Of a stretch of 64,000 bases of DNA, positions 19,208 through 28,423 are shown one piece after another. The stretch is taken from positions 1 to 64,000 of the forward strand of contig CALEZT010000118.1 in assembly GCA_937927975.1 (NCBI GenBank), in the 5' to 3' direction. The DNA comes from an uncultured Phycisphaerales bacterium (GTDB lineage Bacteria > Planctomycetota > Phycisphaerae > Sedimentisphaerales > Anaerobacaceae). The stretch's first letter is position 1; every line of letters begins with the position of its first letter. Position numbers and translations under genes: made by a program. Under the pieces are notes generated by a model. It ran no database searches and was not told where the DNA came from. It saw nothing but the letters and a program-made list of their open reading frames with translations.

Positions 19208-19296
19208 GCTTGACGCGGACCGGGGAGTGAGATAAGAACGGGACTTTCGAAACGAGTTGTTCGACCTGATGACGGCCGCGTGCCGTCCGAGGATCC

Positions 19297-19992
19297 ATGA
19301 GTCAGTTGCCAGTCATCCTGAAAGCCGAAAACGTCCACAAGTCGTATCGCATGGGGGCGACCCGGGTCAACGTCCTCAAGGGCGCGGAACTGGCGGTGCA
19401 GGAGGGCGAGTTTATCGCCATCGTCGGCGCCTCCGGCAGCGGCAAGAGCACGTTCCTCCACGTCCTGGGCGGTCTGGACAGGCCCGATAAGGGCGTGATC
19501 CAGTTCAACGGACGCGACCTGAACCGCGTCGGCGCTCGGGAGTTGAACCGGTTCCGCAACGAGAAGGTGGGCTTTGTGTTTCAGTTCTACCATCTGCTGG
19601 ACGAGTTAACGGTGTTGGAGAACGTCATGCTGCCGGCGATGATCTCCCGCAGCGTCGCAGGCTGGCTGGCGGGCCGCCGCACGGTTCGCCAACGGGCCGA
19701 GGGCCTGATGGAGCAGATGGGGCTGAAAGAACGGATGAAGCACAAGCCTTTTCAGTTGTCCGGCGGCGAGCGGCAGCGGGTCGCCATCGGCAGGGCCCTG
19801 ATGAACGAGCCCAAGCTTCTGTTGGCGGACGAGCCGACCGGAAACCTTGACTCTGCGACAGGAAATGGTATTCTGAATGTTCTCGACACGCTGAACAAGG
19901 CAGGGCAGACGATCGTCATGGTCACCCACGACGAGCGGATCGCCCGCAAGGCCCAGCGGATCGTGACGCTGGTGGACGGTCGGGCCAGGTAG
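19297..19992 (+). CDS. lolD: LolD-type ABC transporter ATP-binding protein
   Basis: A 231-residue ATPase with Walker A (GASGSGKST), the Q-loop region (VGFVFQFYHLLDELTVLENV), the signature LSGGERQRVAIGRALMNEP, Walker B (LLLADEPTGNLD) and the switch His (VTHDERIA). The phrase FQFYHLLDELTVLENVMLP is typical of the LolD/MacB/FtsE branch. GAGG lies just before the ATG. It should drive the two permeases encoded directly upstream. Confidence 0.92.
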   Translation: MSQLPVILKAENVHKSYRMGATRVNVLKGAELAVQEGEFIAIVGASGSGKSTFLHVLGGLDRPDKGVIQFNGRDLNRVGARELNRFRNEKVGFVFQFYHLLDELTVLENVMLPAMISRSVAGWLAGRRTVRQRAEGLMEQMGLKERMKHKPFQLSGGERQRVAIGRALMNEPKLLLADEPTGNLDSATGNGILNVLDTLNKAGQTIVMVTHDERIARKAQRIVTLVDGRAR

Positions 19993-20013
19993 TTGGAGGC
20001 ATGAGGTGCGACG

Positions 20014-20880
20014 ATGGGTTTGAAGATTTGGCTCAACACGGGTCTGGTGGATGAGGCCGACGCGAGAATCTCGGTCTTCGATCACGGTCTGCTCTACGGG
20101 GACGGCGTCTTCGAGGGCATTCGCGTCTACAGCGGCAAAGTGTTCGAGCTCGACGCGCACATCAAACGGCTCTACGAATCCGCTCGGGCCATCCGACTGA
20201 CGATGCCCATGGATCCGAAGGAATTGATCGAGGCCACCGAGGCGACCGTCAAAGCCAACGGGATCATCGACGGCTACATCCGGCTCCTGGTCACCCGCGG
20301 CGTGGGGTGCCTGGGCCTGAACCCCTTCGCGTGCCAGCGCAGCGGCCTGGTCATCATCGCCAGCACCATCCAGCTCTATCCGGAAGAGTTGTACGAGAAC
20401 GGCATGAAGGTGATCAGCGCTACGACGATTCGCAACCACCCGCTGGCCATTCCGCCGCAGGTGAAAAGCCTCAACTATCTGAACAACATCCTGGCAAAGA
20501 TCGAGGCCCTGGACTCCAACGTGCCTGAGGCGATCATGTACAACCACGAGGGCTACGTCGCCGAGGCGACCGGGGACAACGTCTTCATCGTGCGGAACCA
20601 CGTTGTCTGTTCGCCTCCGGTCCAGGCCGGAAGCCTCGAAGGCATCACGCGCGCCGTGGTCATGCGGCTGGCCCGCCGGGAGGGGCTGGAAGTCGTCGAG
20701 AAGAACCTGACGCGGTTCGATCTGTACGTCTGCGACGAGATGTTCCTGACGGGAACCGCCGCGGAGGTCATCGGCGTCGTGGAAATCGATGGACGACCCA
20801 TCGGCGACGGCAAGCCCGGACCCGTCACACGCATGCTGCGCGAGAAGTTCTACGCGTACGCCCATGGGAAGGGGCAGTAG
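20014..20880 (+). CDS. ilvE: Branched-chain amino acid aminotransferase (class IV)
   Basis: A PLP-dependent class IV aminotransferase of 288 residues, normal for short IlvE proteins. Recognisable elements are DHGLLYGDGVFEGIRVYSGK at the N-terminus, the PLP-lysine region VKSLNYLNNILAKIEA, the EATGDNVF block and the EMFLTGTAAEVIGV block. It would make leucine, isoleucine and valine from their keto acids; D-amino acid transaminase or ADC lyase are related alternatives but fit less well. It starts 21 bp after lolD. Confidence 0.92.
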   Translation: MGLKIWLNTGLVDEADARISVFDHGLLYGDGVFEGIRVYSGKVFELDAHIKRLYESARAIRLTMPMDPKELIEATEATVKANGIIDGYIRLLVTRGVGCLGLNPFACQRSGLVIIASTIQLYPEELYENGMKVISATTIRNHPLAIPPQVKSLNYLNNILAKIEALDSNVPEAIMYNHEGYVAEATGDNVFIVRNHVVCSPPVQAGSLEGITRAVVMRLARREGLEVVEKNLTRFDLYVCDEMFLTGTAAEVIGVVEIDGRPIGDGKPGPVTRMLREKFYAYAHGKGQ

Positions 20881-20941
20881 CGAATGGCGTTCGGCCGCAC
20901 CCTGCGTCCGCCCGTCGCGATCTATGGAATCACCGATCATC

Positions 20942-21934
20942 ATGAGCAATTCGGATAAGGCCCCGTGGCGGGAGATCCCTTCCTTCGCGAGGATCGATTC
21001 GCAGCTTGAGCAGGTGAGCGATCTGATCCGCCAGACGCTGGCGGCTCGCGACGTAGCGGGGGAGATCTCGCCTCTTTTCGACCACGTCAACGCCTGCACG
21101 GGCAAGCTGCTCCGCCCAGGGCTGGTTCTGCTCGCCGGGGAGTGCTTCGGCCCGTTGACCGCGGATCACCTCCGCGTCGCGGCCATGGTCGAGATGATCC
21201 ACCACGCCACGCTCCTGCACGACGACGTGATCGACGACGGCCATCTGCGGCGGGGATCTCCCACGGTCAACCGTCTCTGGGGCAATGAATCCGCGGTGTT
21301 GCTGGGCGATTTCGTGCTCAGTCGCGTCTTTGGCATGGCGGCCGATCTCGACGGGTCGGTTGCGAAAGTCGTCGCGCAGACTGCGGTCCGAGTCTGTGAA
21401 GGGGAATTGCGGCAGGTCGTCCAGCGGCGCAACTGGCGGCTGGGCGAAGCCCAATACATCGAGATCATCACCGAGAAGAGCGCGTCGTTCTTCAGCGGTT
21501 GTTGTCGTCTGGGAGCAATGCTCTCGCACGCCCAGGAGCGCCACGTCGAGGCGGTGGCTCGCTTCGGCCTGCGCGCCGGCATCGCGTTCCAGATCGCTGA
21601 CGACCTTCTCGACATCACCGGCGACGAAGCCCACACGGGCAAGACCGGACGCAGAGACGCCGCCAAGGACAAGCTCACGCTGGCGGTGATTCACCTGCTC
21701 GACACTCTGGAGGAGACGGGACGATCCCGCGTGCGGGACATGATGGATTCCGGAGGCGAGTCGCGGCGGGAACTGGTCCAGATGCTTCGCCGCAGGGGCA
21801 GCCTGCAATACGCTCACGAGCGGGCCGAACAGTACGTGCTCCAGGCGATCGAGGCCTTGGCGGAACTGCCTGCCGGCGGGGCTCGCGATGCACTGGCCCA
21901 GACGGCCCGATTCATGGCCGATCGGACGCTGTGA
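20942..21934 (+). CDS. Trans-isoprenyl diphosphate synthase (polyprenyl synthetase)
   Basis: Condenses isopentenyl diphosphate onto an allylic primer to make a polyprenyl chain, for example for quinones. The first Asp-rich motif is LLHDDVIDDGHLRRGSPTVN and the second is FQIADDLLDITGD; both are complete. About 330 residues is the length of octaprenyl/heptaprenyl-type enzymes. In-frame ATGs at 20924 and 20942 are both possible; neither has a strong ribosome site. It ends the long plus-strand block that began with the LptD-like gene. Confidence 0.92.
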   Translation: MSNSDKAPWREIPSFARIDSQLEQVSDLIRQTLAARDVAGEISPLFDHVNACTGKLLRPGLVLLAGECFGPLTADHLRVAAMVEMIHHATLLHDDVIDDGHLRRGSPTVNRLWGNESAVLLGDFVLSRVFGMAADLDGSVAKVVAQTAVRVCEGELRQVVQRRNWRLGEAQYIEIITEKSASFFSGCCRLGAMLSHAQERHVEAVARFGLRAGIAFQIADDLLDITGDEAHTGKTGRRDAAKDKLTLAVIHLLDTLEETGRSRVRDMMDSGGESRRELVQMLRRRGSLQYAHERAEQYVLQAIEALAELPAGGARDALAQTARFMADRTL

Positions 21935-21986
21935 CGGACCCGGCCGGTCTTTTTCGCGGTTTCCCCGATCCGATCCAATAGAAAAA

Positions 21987-22012
21987 GGAGGCAAGGTATT
22001 GCACTTGCCTCC
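21987..22012 (-). terminator. Intrinsic terminator of the minus-strand gene at 22046
   Basis: Perfect 9-bp stem (GGAGGCAAG with CTTGCCTCC) and 8-nt loop. On the minus strand the stem is followed by TTTTTC, the standard form. It lies between the convergent polyprenyl synthase and outer-membrane protein genes. Confidence 0.88.
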
Positions 22013-22045
22013 CCAATGTTTCGAATACCCGACGATTCCGGCCGC

Positions 22046-22915
22046 TTACAGTCCGAGGCTCTCCGGCGTGAACGCGGTGCCGATGCCGATGAGCCAGGAG
22101 TCGCCGGTGATCTGGCCCTCGACCCACAGGTTCCACTGGTCGGTCAACTGCGCGCTGATGCCGACGTGAGCGCCGAACTGAGACGATTCCTCGATGTCCG
22201 CGCAATTGGCGACGGTGCCGACGACGTCGCCTTCGACGATGTACTGTCCATCAAGTTCCAGATCGCCTTCGATGAACTGCAGGAAGGGCCCGCCCCAGAC
22301 TCTCCACATGTCGGTTTCATAGGCGACCGTCAGCGCGACCTGAGTCTGCCAGTACTTGATGTCCGCGTCGCCAGTCACATAGCCCAGGGGATCGGCGATC
22401 TCGCCCAGTTGAAAATCGCTGGAACCGGGATCGAACCAGGTGACCTGGACGAGGCCTCCGAAACTCCAGGGGCCGGTGCGACAGAAAGTCGCCCGCGTGC
22501 CGGCGCCCCAGGCGAAACCGAAATCGCCGTCGAAGCTGAATCGGTCCTCAGCGTTCTCCGCCGTGGCGGGATGGAGGATCAGGTCGTCCTGCGCATCGGC
22601 GGCGCCGGCCCGAAGGAAGAGGTCCCAGTTGTCGCAGATGCCGTAGCCGAGAGTCACGAAGCCCATGTTCACCGCGAGGTCCTTGAGCGTGAAGGGCTGC
22701 GCGTAAGACGTGCTGAAGTCCCCGTCGATGGTCTCCACAGAGATCCCGAAGGCCTCCAAGTCCATCTGTTCACGGGCGAACTCGCCGCCCACGGACCACT
22801 GTCCCTCGCCCAGGACTGCGATCGGAGGACCCATCGGGGCGCCGCCGGCGGCTACCGAGACACAGACGCCCAGCGTCAGAAACGCCGCGATCCGCGTTGA
22901 TTTCGTCCTCTGCAT
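22046..22915 (-). CDS. Exported outer-membrane beta-barrel protein, 289 aa
   Basis: Signal sequence (RIAAFLTLGVCVSVAAGGAP) followed by alternating strands typical of a small barrel: WSVGGEFAREQMDL, LAVNMGFVTLGYGICDNWDLFL, FGFAWGAGTRATF and FGAHVGISAQLTDQWNLWVE. Function not recognised. A good ribosome site (AAAGGAG, 7 nt) precedes the ATG, and an intrinsic terminator lies just past the stop, so it is likely a single-gene unit. It is the least similar of the three minus-strand barrels here. Confidence 0.72.
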   Translation of the reverse strand: MQRTKSTRIAAFLTLGVCVSVAAGGAPMGPPIAVLGEGQWSVGGEFAREQMDLEAFGISVETIDGDFSTSYAQPFTLKDLAVNMGFVTLGYGICDNWDLFLRAGAADAQDDLILHPATAENAEDRFSFDGDFGFAWGAGTRATFCRTGPWSFGGLVQVTWFDPGSSDFQLGEIADPLGYVTGDADIKYWQTQVALTVAYETDMWRVWGGPFLQFIEGDLELDGQYIVEGDVVGTVANCADIEESSQFGAHVGISAQLTDQWNLWVEGQITGDSWLIGIGTAFTPESLGL

Positions 22916-23074
22916 TGTCCCACTCCTTTCTCATGCAACCATGTGCGGTTGAACCTTGATGCACAGGATCGGATTCTTGCCCCCCGGCACTCGATCCTGT
23001 GGTCTTCCACTGCTTCCACTGTACCGCGGATCCCGCGGGCCGTCAAGCAACTGTGGGGTCGGTCCAACCGAAAA

Positions 23075-23761
23075 CTACTTCATGCGGTGGATGAGCCCGG
23101 CGAAGAAGCCGTGTCCGTTCTCGATCACGTCGCTGATGTCGCCGGAGAAGAGGTGGTACTGATACTCCAGAAAGAGTTCGTCCTTTGGGCCGATTTCGAC
23201 GCGTACGCCCGCGACCGGTCCCCAGAGGATGCCGCTGAGGCTGTCGCTGTTGCTTCCCGGCGGGGCGATTTCCTCGAACCCGGGAATCGCGCCGTCCACG
23301 TCAACGTCCGCGCTGATCCAGAACGCCTGGGCTCCGGCGTACCATACCCACTGAGCGGTCGGATTGAAGTGCCATTTCGCCCGGCCTCCGACTCCATAGG
23401 CGGTCACATCGAGATCGAACTCGGCCGTCACCTCCGGAAAGCCCGGCAGGGGGAAGGTCTCGGTGTCGCCCTGCATCTGGGTATAGAAGCCGGCGATGCC
23501 GAGTTGCAGATTGTTGGTCGCGAAGCGGGACAGGCCGATCATCGCCATCCAGCCATCCAGATCCGCTCCGGTTGCGCCCGAAAGCACATCGTCGAAGTTG
23601 ATCGCGGGGGCGGTTCCCGCAAGGTCCCCGGCTTCGGTTTTCGCCATCAGCCAGCCGCCGGAGAAGTCGATCTCCACGTCGCCTTTCTTGACCGAACCGT
23701 TCGCCACGCTCCCCAGGAGCAGGCAGATCGACGAAAGCAGCATCACCAGATTCTGTCGCAT
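23075..23761 (-). CDS. Outer-membrane beta-barrel protein, paralogue A
   Basis: 228 residues with a signal peptide (LVMLLSSICLLLGSVANGS). The mature start KKGDVEIDFSGGWLMAK and the end LFLEYQYHLFSGD then GHGFFAGLIHRMK closely parallel the protein encoded at 24102-24632 (QQGDTELDFLGGFL, FFVEYQYHMWEGD, GHGLFVGLIHQFK). These are tandem paralogues. The C-terminal barrel pattern suggests an outer-membrane location; ligand unknown. AAAGGG precedes the ATG. Confidence 0.75.
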   Translation of the reverse strand: MRQNLVMLLSSICLLLGSVANGSVKKGDVEIDFSGGWLMAKTEAGDLAGTAPAINFDDVLSGATGADLDGWMAMIGLSRFATNNLQLGIAGFYTQMQGDTETFPLPGFPEVTAEFDLDVTAYGVGGRAKWHFNPTAQWVWYAGAQAFWISADVDVDGAIPGFEEIAPPGSNSDSLSGILWGPVAGVRVEIGPKDELFLEYQYHLFSGDISDVIENGHGFFAGLIHRMK

Positions 23762-24004
23762 CGCAATTCCCTTTCAAGACACTTTGAGGGGGCTCTCTTC
23801 TGATTGGGATCGCGCGCCGATCCTGGAATCCGGGCGCGTCCGAGCCCCTGCCGTTCTCTTATCGGCCACACAGCAGGGGCCCTTCACCAGGAAATCCGTC
23901 GTCGGAGGCAGGAAATGGAAGGGCCGATAACTCGGTCTGGTGAGTGGCGGGCCGGTGCGATTGCAGCGACTGAAGGCATGAACATCGAGCTGTACATAAA
24001 AAGA

Positions 24005-24034
24005 GCGTTGCGAACTCTTTCGAATTCGCAACGC
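24005..24034 (-). terminator. Bidirectional intrinsic terminator
   Basis: Perfect 10-bp stem (GCGTTGCGAA / TTCGCAACGC) with a 10-nt loop. The minus strand continues TCTTTTT, so it ends the gene at 24102-24632; the plus strand continues CTTTTGCTTT. The rest of the 340-bp gap 23762-24101 holds only the upstream region of paralogue A and no gene that I can support. Confidence 0.88.
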
Positions 24035-24101
24035 CTTTTGCTTTACTGCTCCGCAGGAGCTACGTGCGGTTCAATGGCATAGATGGAGGCATGCTCACAT
24101 C

Positions 24102-24632
24102 TTATTTGAACTGATGAATCAGACCGACGAAAAGGCCATGGCCATCATCGATCGCATCGCCGGCATCGCCTTCCCACATGTGGTACTGATACTCGACGAA
24201 GAAGTCGTTGTTGGCGTTGAGCTCATACCGCAGACCGAGAACCGGGCCCCACAGCATGCCGTCGCCATCGGTCCCGCCGTCGCCATCCAGCTCAACCCAC
24301 AGCAACTGGCCGCCGACATAGGGCACCCACTGATTCGTGGGCATGAAATGATACTTGCCGCGAACACCGAAACCGTAGACGTCATTATCGACGCCGCCGG
24401 CTTCCGTCCAGGCGCCCATGGCGACAACCTGACCCTGGATGTTGTCGGTGAAGAAATACCCGAGCGCGGCCGAGAGGAACAGCGCGTCGATATCCTCGCC
24501 GCCGTCTTTGCCGTTCTGGGTCAGGAACCCACCGAGGAAATCCAACTCGGTGTCACCCTGTTGTACAGAAGCACTCGCCACACTGGCAAACACCAACCCT
24601 ACCATCGATAGTACAACCAAACCACGTTTCAT
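24102..24632 (-). CDS. Outer-membrane beta-barrel protein, paralogue B
   Basis: 176 residues, the shorter sister of the protein at 23075-23761. It has a signal sequence (VVLSMVGLVFASVASAS), then repeated amphipathic strands (LSAALGYFFTDNIQGQVVAMG, YGFGVRGKYHFMPTNQWVPYVG, WGPVLGLRYELNANNDFFVEY). The last residue is Lys after Phe, so the terminal aromatic is penultimate. AAAGGGGAG precedes the ATG and a terminator follows the stop. Confidence 0.76.
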   Translation of the reverse strand: MKRGLVVLSMVGLVFASVASASVQQGDTELDFLGGFLTQNGKDGGEDIDALFLSAALGYFFTDNIQGQVVAMGAWTEAGGVDNDVYGFGVRGKYHFMPTNQWVPYVGGQLLWVELDGDGGTDGDGMLWGPVLGLRYELNANNDFFVEYQYHMWEGDAGDAIDDGHGLFVGLIHQFK

Positions 24633-25207
24633 GATACTCCCCTTTCAAATGTGTCACTCACACTGGCTTACGGGTTGCCAACCACACCTATACTATTCAC
24701 ACCAAAGAACCGAAATCTGCCTACCACGCGAGTTGATCTTCAGTTTAACCTGCTCTGCTGCCTCCAAGGCGTAAGGATAGAACCTGCACTCTGTCGATCA
24801 GCATTCGCAGCAGTGTAGAAAAGTGGGAGCGGGAAATCAAACAAAAAAAACAGTTTTTCCGATTTTTTTGGCGCGAGGGTTTCTCTGTGCGTAAGGCGGA
24901 GAATCTGGTGTGTCGCCGTGTGGGTTGCCTAGTTTTACCGTTTCGGACGGTGTCTCGTAATTGGTTGTCGGGACATGGTTTATGTGAAGGTCACACGATC
25001 CCGTCCGAACGCTCGCGACACGTGTTGGACGCCTGATGTCACGTCGTGCCGACCCCTCGATTCGTCGCACCGCACCTCGCGTCACCGTTGTGGGCGGTCT
25101 TCGTTCCGGCGAGTCTTCGCGGTCGTGGTTGTGCCGGCACAAACAGGACTATGAGGGGTAAGAAGGTCGTCAACTGTCCGGGGCTTTGCGACGTCGAATC
25201 AAATCGC
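24633..25207. other. Intergenic region without a recognised gene
   Basis: About 575 bp between divergent genes. It contains an A/T-rich patch (24838-24870, with runs of A8, T5 and T7) that stands out in a G+C-rich neighbourhood, and nothing that looks coding on either strand. The A/T patch could be a regulator-binding or terminator-like sequence; no clear stem was found. Confidence 0.5.
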
Positions 25208-25237
25208 TTCGACAGAGGGCTCCGGCGGCGCTATAAT
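25208..25237 (+). promoter_or_regulatory. Candidate sigma70 promoter of rarA
   Basis: TTCGAC (25208-25213), an 18-bp spacer and a perfect TATAAT (25232-25237). Transcription would start near 25244, so the ATG at 25236 could not be used from this promoter, while the ATG at 25245 would be essentially leaderless. Confidence 0.5.
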
Positions 25238-26651
25238 GGAAGCTATGCAGGACGGTCGGACCGACAGGATGTTGTTCGAAGCCCAGGAGAAGGCCAACCT
25301 CGATGCGGCGGCGCCCCTGGCTTCCCGGATGAGGCCGCGGACCCTCGAGGAGTTCGTGGGCCAGCAGCATTTCCTCGGGCCGGGGAAGCTGCTGACGCGG
25401 ATGCTCCAGGCCGACCGGCTCAGCAGCGTCCTGTTCTGCGGTCCGCCGGGGGTGGGAAAGACCTCCCTGGCCATGGTGATTGCCCGCCAGACCAAGGCCA
25501 GGTTCCACTATCTCAGCGCTCCGGCCGCCACGGTGAAGGACATCCGCGACGTGATCGCGGAGGCGAAGGATCGACTGGCCACCCGCGGGGGGCGGACCAT
25601 CCTGTTCATCGACGAGATCCACCGTTTCAATCGCGCCCAACAGGACGTGCTGCTCAACGACGTCGAGTCCGGGATCGTCACGCTCATCGGCGCAACCACC
25701 GAGAATCCCTACTTTTCCATCAACGGTCCTCTGATATCGCGCAGCACGGTCTTTCGGTTCGAGCCGGTGGGGGCCGATGACATCCTGCATCTGCTCCGGC
25801 GGGCGGTCAGCGACCCCGAGCGGGGGCTCGGCAAGCTCGACGTTCAGGCTCAGGAAGACGCGCTGGTCTTTCTGGCGAGGATGTCCGAGGGCGACGTCCG
25901 CAAGGCTCTGACCGCTCTGGAGGTCGGGGTGCTCAGCCAGGTCCGCCAGGCGGGAGGCGGCCGGATAATCTTTCATCTGGAAGCCGCCAAAGAGTCGATA
26001 CAACAAAAAGCCGTCCTGTACGACGGAACGGGGGACTCGCACTACGATTTGGCCAGCGCCCTCCAGAAGAGCATGAGGGGTTCGGACCCCGATGCGACCG
26101 TCTATTGGCTGGCTCGAATGCTGGCCGGGGGCGAAGACACCCGTTTCATCGCCCGACGGATCGCGGTTTGTGCAGCCGAGGATGTGGGCAACGCCGATCC
26201 GGTCGCGACGGTGCTGGCTGCTGCGGCGGTGCAGATCTCGGAATTCGTGGGGTTGCCGGAGGCGCAGTTGGCCTTGGCTCAGGCGGCGATTTACGTCGCC
26301 TGCGCCCCGAAATCCAACGCCTGTGCAGCAGCCATCTGGAGCGCTGCGACGGACGTGAAGAATGAACCGGTGAAGGCGGTGCCCCCGCATTTGAAGGATG
26401 CGCACTATCCAGCGGCCAAGGAGGCCGGATTTGGAGTCGGTTACAGGTATCCGCACGACTATCCGGATGGCTTCGTGCCGCAGGAGTATCTGCCGGGACC
26501 GGCCAAGACGTACTATGTTCCGAAAGACGCAGGACGGGAGAAAAATATCCTGCTGCATTTACAAAGACTTCGATCCTTGATAGATAATGGCCGAGTGTGT
26601 CAAAACGCCAACGACAACGATAACCAGGGACCCGTCCATGGAGAAGGTTGA
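25236..26651 (+). CDS. rarA: Replication-associated recombination protein A (AAA ATPase)
   Basis: RarA/MgsA (WRNIP1 family) acts at stalled replication forks. The 471-residue product has [19 protein letters not shown], Walker [12 protein letters not shown], Walker [16 protein letters not shown], sensor 1 [14 protein letters not shown] and the C-terminal tetramerisation domain ([44 protein letters not shown]). Starts at 25236, 25245 or 25269 are all in frame; a TATAAT overlapping the first ATG makes one of the later ones more likely. The 3' end overlaps the next gene by 14 bp. Confidence 0.94.
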   Translation: MEAMQDGRTDRMLFEAQEKANLDAAAPLASRMRPRTLEEFVGQQHFLGPGKLLTRMLQADRLSSVLFCGPPGVGKTSLAMVIARQTKARFHYLSAPAATVKDIRDVIAEAKDRLATRGGRTILFIDEIHRFNRAQQDVLLNDVESGIVTLIGATTENPYFSINGPLISRSTVFRFEPVGADDILHLLRRAVSDPERGLGKLDVQAQEDALVFLARMSEGDVRKALTALEVGVLSQVRQAGGGRIIFHLEAAKESIQQKAVLYDGTGDSHYDLASALQKSMRGSDPDATVYWLARMLAGGEDTRFIARRIAVCAAEDVGNADPVATVLAAAAVQISEFVGLPEAQLALAQAAIYVACAPKSNACAAAIWSAATDVKNEPVKAVPPHLKDAHYPAAKEAGFGVGYRYPHDYPDGFVPQEYLPGPAKTYYVPKDAGREKNILLHLQRLRSLIDNGRVCQNANDNDNQGPVHGEG

Positions 26652-27219
26652 GCTGCGCAGCCGGTTGCGCGCCTGTCTGATCGCCATGTCGGCGGAGCAG
26701 CGTAAGGAAAAGAGCCGCCAGGCCTGCCGCAATCTGGTCGCCACGGAGCTCTTTCAGAATGCGTCCATCATTATGATGTTCCTGTCGCTCCCGCACGAGG
26801 TGGACACCTCCGACGCGATCCTGCAGGCTTGGCAGCTCGGCAAGACGGTCGCGGTTCCGAAGATCTCCTGGCAGCAGCGGCACATGATCCCGGTGCGGAT
26901 CCAGTCGCTCGACACCGGCTTCTCGACGGGGGCCTGGGGGCTTCGCAACCCGACGACGGGCGTGCCCATTCCGTTTGGCCAGATCGACATGGTTGTGACG
27001 CCGGGACTGGGCTACGACCGCAAGGGCAATCGCCTGGGCCGCGGCGGGTCATATTACGACCGTTTCTTCGCCAACAAGGATCTGACCGCGACCCGGTGCG
27101 GATTGGCGTTTGCTGAACAGGTGATGGAGTTGATTCCCACGACCGAGAGCGACGAGCCCGTAGAATGGCTGGTCACGGATGAGGAAGTGGTTCATTGCGA
27201 CGGGCAGAAAGGAGTATAG
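26638..27219 (+). CDS. 5-formyltetrahydrofolate cyclo-ligase
   Basis: Converts 5-formyl-THF to 5,10-methenyl-THF using ATP. The 193-residue product has the family motif LGYDRKGNRLGRGGSYYDRFF near residue 125, plus FLSLPHEVDTSDAI and VAVPKI. The ATG at 26638 lies inside the end of rarA and is chosen because [14 protein letters not shown] matches the family N-terminus. The stop is followed at once by the next gene, suggesting a coupled rarA-cyclo-ligase-transpeptidase operon. Confidence 0.93.
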   Translation: MEKVELRSRLRACLIAMSAEQRKEKSRQACRNLVATELFQNASIIMMFLSLPHEVDTSDAILQAWQLGKTVAVPKISWQQRHMIPVRIQSLDTGFSTGAWGLRNPTTGVPIPFGQIDMVVTPGLGYDRKGNRLGRGGSYYDRFFANKDLTATRCGLAFAEQVMELIPTTESDEPVEWLVTDEEVVHCDGQKGV

Positions 27220-27220
27220 G

Positions 27221-28348
27221 ATGGCTCGGTTGTTCTCGAATCTGGCCGCGGTCCGGCATGGCTGGAAGAGCGGCGGCGTATATCTGGTTACGGCGGTGAT
27301 TCTCTTTGCCGCGGTGGTGTTCCTGTTGTTCCGCGGTCAGTCCGGCGGTCCGCAGGAAGCGACCGCCGGCAACCCGGCGTCGGAATCCCTGATGGTCGCG
27401 GCGCCCAATCCCGCGTCCGTCGCACCGAGTCCGGCCGCTGGAACCATCACGACTCCCGAGCCGACGCCCGCCGCGACGGTTCTGCCTTCGCAGCTTGTCG
27501 CGCCGGTGCAGACGCGCCCGGAATCTGCGGTCGCAGTCTCGTCCACGGTTGCACAGCCTGCAGTCGTTCCGGCGGCGCCGGCCAATCCTCAGGCGGAAGC
27601 GGCGATCACGGAAGCCTTGTCGCAGATCCAGAGCCAGCCGGGCGCGGTGATCGAGGTCCGCAACAAGCTCAACGCGGTCTTGCAGATGCAGTTGAGCCCA
27701 CAGCAACGCGAGACAGTCAAGACCGAGATGACCAAGCTGGCCGACAAGTGGCTCTTCGGCCCGGCGGCCTTCCCGAGCGACAGACTCTGCGACACCTACA
27801 CGGTCCGCTCCGGCGAAGTGCTCGAAGTCATCGGCCGGCGGCTCAAGGTGCCCCATGAGATCCTGATGCAGATCAACAACATCCCGCGTCCGCAGGCGTT
27901 GCAGGCGGGCAAGGCGTTGAAGGTCGTCAAAGGGCCGTTTCACGCGAAGGTCTGCCGTTCCACCTTCACGCTGGATCTGTACCTGCAGGACACGTATGTC
28001 CGCAGCTTCAAAGTGGGCCTGGGCCGACCCGGCTACGAGACGCCGACGGGCTTGTGGCGGGTCCAGGACGGCGGCAAGCTGATCAAACCGACATGGACCG
28101 ATCCCGACAGCGGACGCGTCTACAAAGCGGACGATCCGGATTATCCTCTGGGCACCCGCTGGATCGCGCTGGATGGCATGGAAGGGGCTGCGGTGGGCAG
28201 GACGGGCTTCGCCATCCACGGCACCAAGGAACCCGAGCAGATCGGCACCGCCGGCTCACGGGGCTGCATCCGGATGTTCAACGGGGAAGTGGTGCTGATG
28301 TACAACCTGCTGGTCCCGGTTTACTCGCAAGTCGAGGTCTTCGACTGA
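27221..28348 (+). CDS. L,D-transpeptidase with LysM domain (YkuD family)
   Basis: Envelope enzyme of 375 residues that forms 3-3 peptidoglycan cross-links or attaches proteins. It has an N-terminal membrane helix (GVYLVTAVILFAAVVFLLF), a Pro/Ala/Thr-rich linker (about 45-125), a LysM domain (YTVRSGEVLEVIGRRLKVP through GKALKVVKG) and a YkuD catalytic domain ending FAIHGTKEPEQIG and SRGCIRMFNGEV. The HG...S-x-G-C-I-R signature with the catalytic Cys is intact. GGAG precedes the ATG at 27221, one base after the preceding stop. Confidence 0.93.
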   Translation: MARLFSNLAAVRHGWKSGGVYLVTAVILFAAVVFLLFRGQSGGPQEATAGNPASESLMVAAPNPASVAPSPAAGTITTPEPTPAATVLPSQLVAPVQTRPESAVAVSSTVAQPAVVPAAPANPQAEAAITEALSQIQSQPGAVIEVRNKLNAVLQMQLSPQQRETVKTEMTKLADKWLFGPAAFPSDRLCDTYTVRSGEVLEVIGRRLKVPHEILMQINNIPRPQALQAGKALKVVKGPFHAKVCRSTFTLDLYLQDTYVRSFKVGLGRPGYETPTGLWRVQDGGKLIKPTWTDPDSGRVYKADDPDYPLGTRWIALDGMEGAAVGRTGFAIHGTKEPEQIGTAGSRGCIRMFNGEVVLMYNLLVPVYSQVEVFD

Positions 28349-28384
28349 TTGCAGAATCGGCATCGCGGCTGCGAAGATCAGGAG

Positions 28385-28421
28385 AACGAGCAGGGACTGT
28401 GCGTCAGTCCCTGCTCGTTTT
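28385..28421 (+). terminator. Strong intrinsic terminator
   Basis: Perfect 15-bp stem (AACGAGCAGGGACTG / CAGTCCCTGCTCGTT) with a 5-nt loop, running into TTTTG on the plus strand. It ends the rarA operon. It sits 2 bp from the clpX stop, so it also separates the convergent genes. Confidence 0.93.
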
Positions 28422-28423
28422 GT

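Noticed and set aside
24838..24870. A/T-rich runs as a terminator or small RNA
   Set aside because: A8, T5 and T7 are close together but I found no G/C stem feeding the T-run; left as an unexplained intergenic feature.
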